Positions 62,600 through 64,000 of a DNA stretch of 64,000 bases are shown here, one piece after another; position 1 is the stretch's first letter, and every line of letters begins with the position of its first letter. The position numbers and the translations under genes were made by a program. The stretch comes from Solea solea (taxonomy: Eukaryota; Chordata; Actinopteri; Pleuronectiformes; Soleidae): the NCBI RefSeq assembly GCF_958295425.1, contig NC_081138.1, forward strand, positions 5,072,302 through 5,136,301, read 5' to 3'. The notes under the pieces were generated by a model. It did not search any database. It saw only the letters and a list, made by a program, of their open reading frames with translations, and was not told the DNA's origin.

Positions 62600-62960
62600 G
62601 TTTTACACTGGATGCCCTCCCCATTTATTCGACCTTGGGACATGGCACTAGGAGTATGCCAGATGTGGCTCCCCCGGGGACTGGAAGCTGGCAACAGTAG
62701 TGGAAGCTGCCCAACACTAGTGGGCATTTAATGCTGTGTTTCAGTTTGGTACAGTACCAAAGTTTGGTACAAACTACAACGGACAACAAAGGAGGACATC
62801 CAGCAGCTCTTTTTTTCAGCTCGATTTGTGGCTGTTTGCCTCAACAAGATGTCAAGCTTTGTATGAGAATTTACTCTGGAACCCCAAGGGAAGGGTGCCA
62901 AAGAATGGTTCTTTTGGAACTAAGTAGTACTACAGGATTTCAGTGCTAATATAAATCTAA
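62600..62960. mobile_element. Interspersed repeat tails
   Basis: Holds ttacactggatgccctcccc and atttattcgaccttgggaca (a recurrent fish LINE/SINE 3' sequence), then a ggtacagtaccaaagtttgg block of a second repeat. No gene. Confidence 0.5.
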
Positions 62961-64000
62961 AAGCAGCTCATGGCTAAATCTGAAACAGCTGCTTATATTT
63001 TATATTAACATATTAACATTAGATTATACCCCCTTTAAATATGACCTCTTGTTTGTGGATCTTCCTTTTCTCTGGAGGTTGTTTGTATGTTGCTGGAATA
63101 TTAAGAACTTCCTCCACCTTTTTGAACTTTTTTTCCACCCTGATCCGAGACAAGCTCTGCCATTGCAAAGCGCTGTGAGCGCTGACCGACGCCCGCCACC
63201 TCTGCAGACATCTGTGTGACCTCGGCTCAGACACGGTTTATAACTCCACAATTTAAACCTGACAGAATAGCTGTACGTCCATTTCCTGGACAGCAATCGC
63301 TTGTGGCACTCCGTCTGAAGTCAGGGATTTGGAAACCTCGTCTGGGTTTTCACACCATGACATGAGGTGTAAATAAGTGTGACCTTAAGGGGGTAACGAG
63401 TGTTTTTCTTTCTCTGCTGTGGTGGAGGGTTGGTGTGAGACTTTCTTTAACTTTTGCCCTCAAACACACACACACACACACACACACACGCTCATGTACT
63501 CACATAACATGGTTTTAAAAAGTCAAATGGGAGAAGCAGAGGAATCCAGTCTGCATCTTGTTTACTCACTGGAACGAAAAACTAGCTACTTTGTTAGTGA
63601 TGCAAAAAGAGCTTCACAGACACGCACAGAATTTGGTGCCCACGTGAAAACGTCTGTGACTTTTCCTGCTGTCACGCCGACTATGACTGATTGTCTTATA
63701 AAACTGCGTCTACAGTTCTTCTCGTTAATAAATTTCTGATTAAGCTGCCACTGGAAGGGTGATAATCTTCACACAGACAGGGCACATTTCCAAAACACCT
63801 TGGGGAAGCTCCAAAGGCACTGAGGTAGAGAATCATTCTGAGCTGACCCTTGACAACCTTGTTACTCATACTTTTGGTGTGTGTCTGCGACGTGCATCCC
63901 GTCAACACAATCCGCCTGCCTGGTCATCTCTCCTGGTCAAGCTCCTGGAGGACACACCTTTTACTGGCCATCCAGAAAAAGTAAAAGTTTCCAACAGATC
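62961..64000. other. Window end, no gene seen
   Basis: Mostly unique sequence with a (CA)n tract at 63464-63489. Open frames are short and unrecognised. Confidence 0.6.

Overview
This is nuclear DNA from a ray-finned (teleost) fish. The evidence is vertebrate genes split by GT-AG introns, fish-type dispersed repeats (hAT-like and TTAA-flanked MITEs, a tRNA-Trp-derived repeat, L1- and L2/Rex-like LINE tails), and a homeobox gene of the Mnx2 type, a class present in fish and birds and, to my knowledge, missing from mammals. Three protein-coding genes could be built exon by exon with every reading phase closing.

Layout. (1) 1-5135: intergenic, repeat-rich, ending in the probable mnx2 promoter. 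(2) 5136-8465, plus strand: mnx2, 3 coding exons, 343 aa, with a poly(A) signal at 9184. (3) About 9.2-15.85 kb: intergenic, with MITE and LINE relics and several AT-rich, homeodomain-site-rich blocks that look like conserved non-coding elements. (4) 16073-24533, plus strand: atic, 15 coding exons, 591 aa, the bifunctional last enzyme of de novo purine synthesis. (5) A convergent junction of about 1 kb. (6) 26358-56255, minus strand: fn1 (fibronectin), 46 coding exons adding to 7401 nt and 2466 aa. It is complete from signal peptide to dimerising C-terminus, includes both optional type III cassettes (EDB, EDA) and the V region, and has a TATA box upstream. (7) 56.5-64 kb: intergenic, no recognised gene, with a hAT-like MITE bearing a perfect target-site duplication and a long foldback of TTAGGG-like DNA.

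The genes do not form an operon. The tail-to-tail atic/fn1 pair matches the human ATIC-FN1 arrangement, so the window is a conserved vertebrate linkage block with mnx2 upstream of atic. The integrin-binding code of this fibronectin is only partly like the mammalian one: RGDS and LDV are kept, while the PHSRN synergy site, the EDGIHEL motif of EDA and REDV are changed or absent.

The most unusual non-genic structures lie in fn1 introns: a 38-bp minisatellite of about 1.1 kb between two copies of a tRNA-Trp-derived block; a 15-bp minisatellite open in several frames; and a LINE tail split by an element that itself contains two kinds of tandem repeat. I found no CRISPR array, functional tRNA or rRNA gene, and no intact transposase gene.
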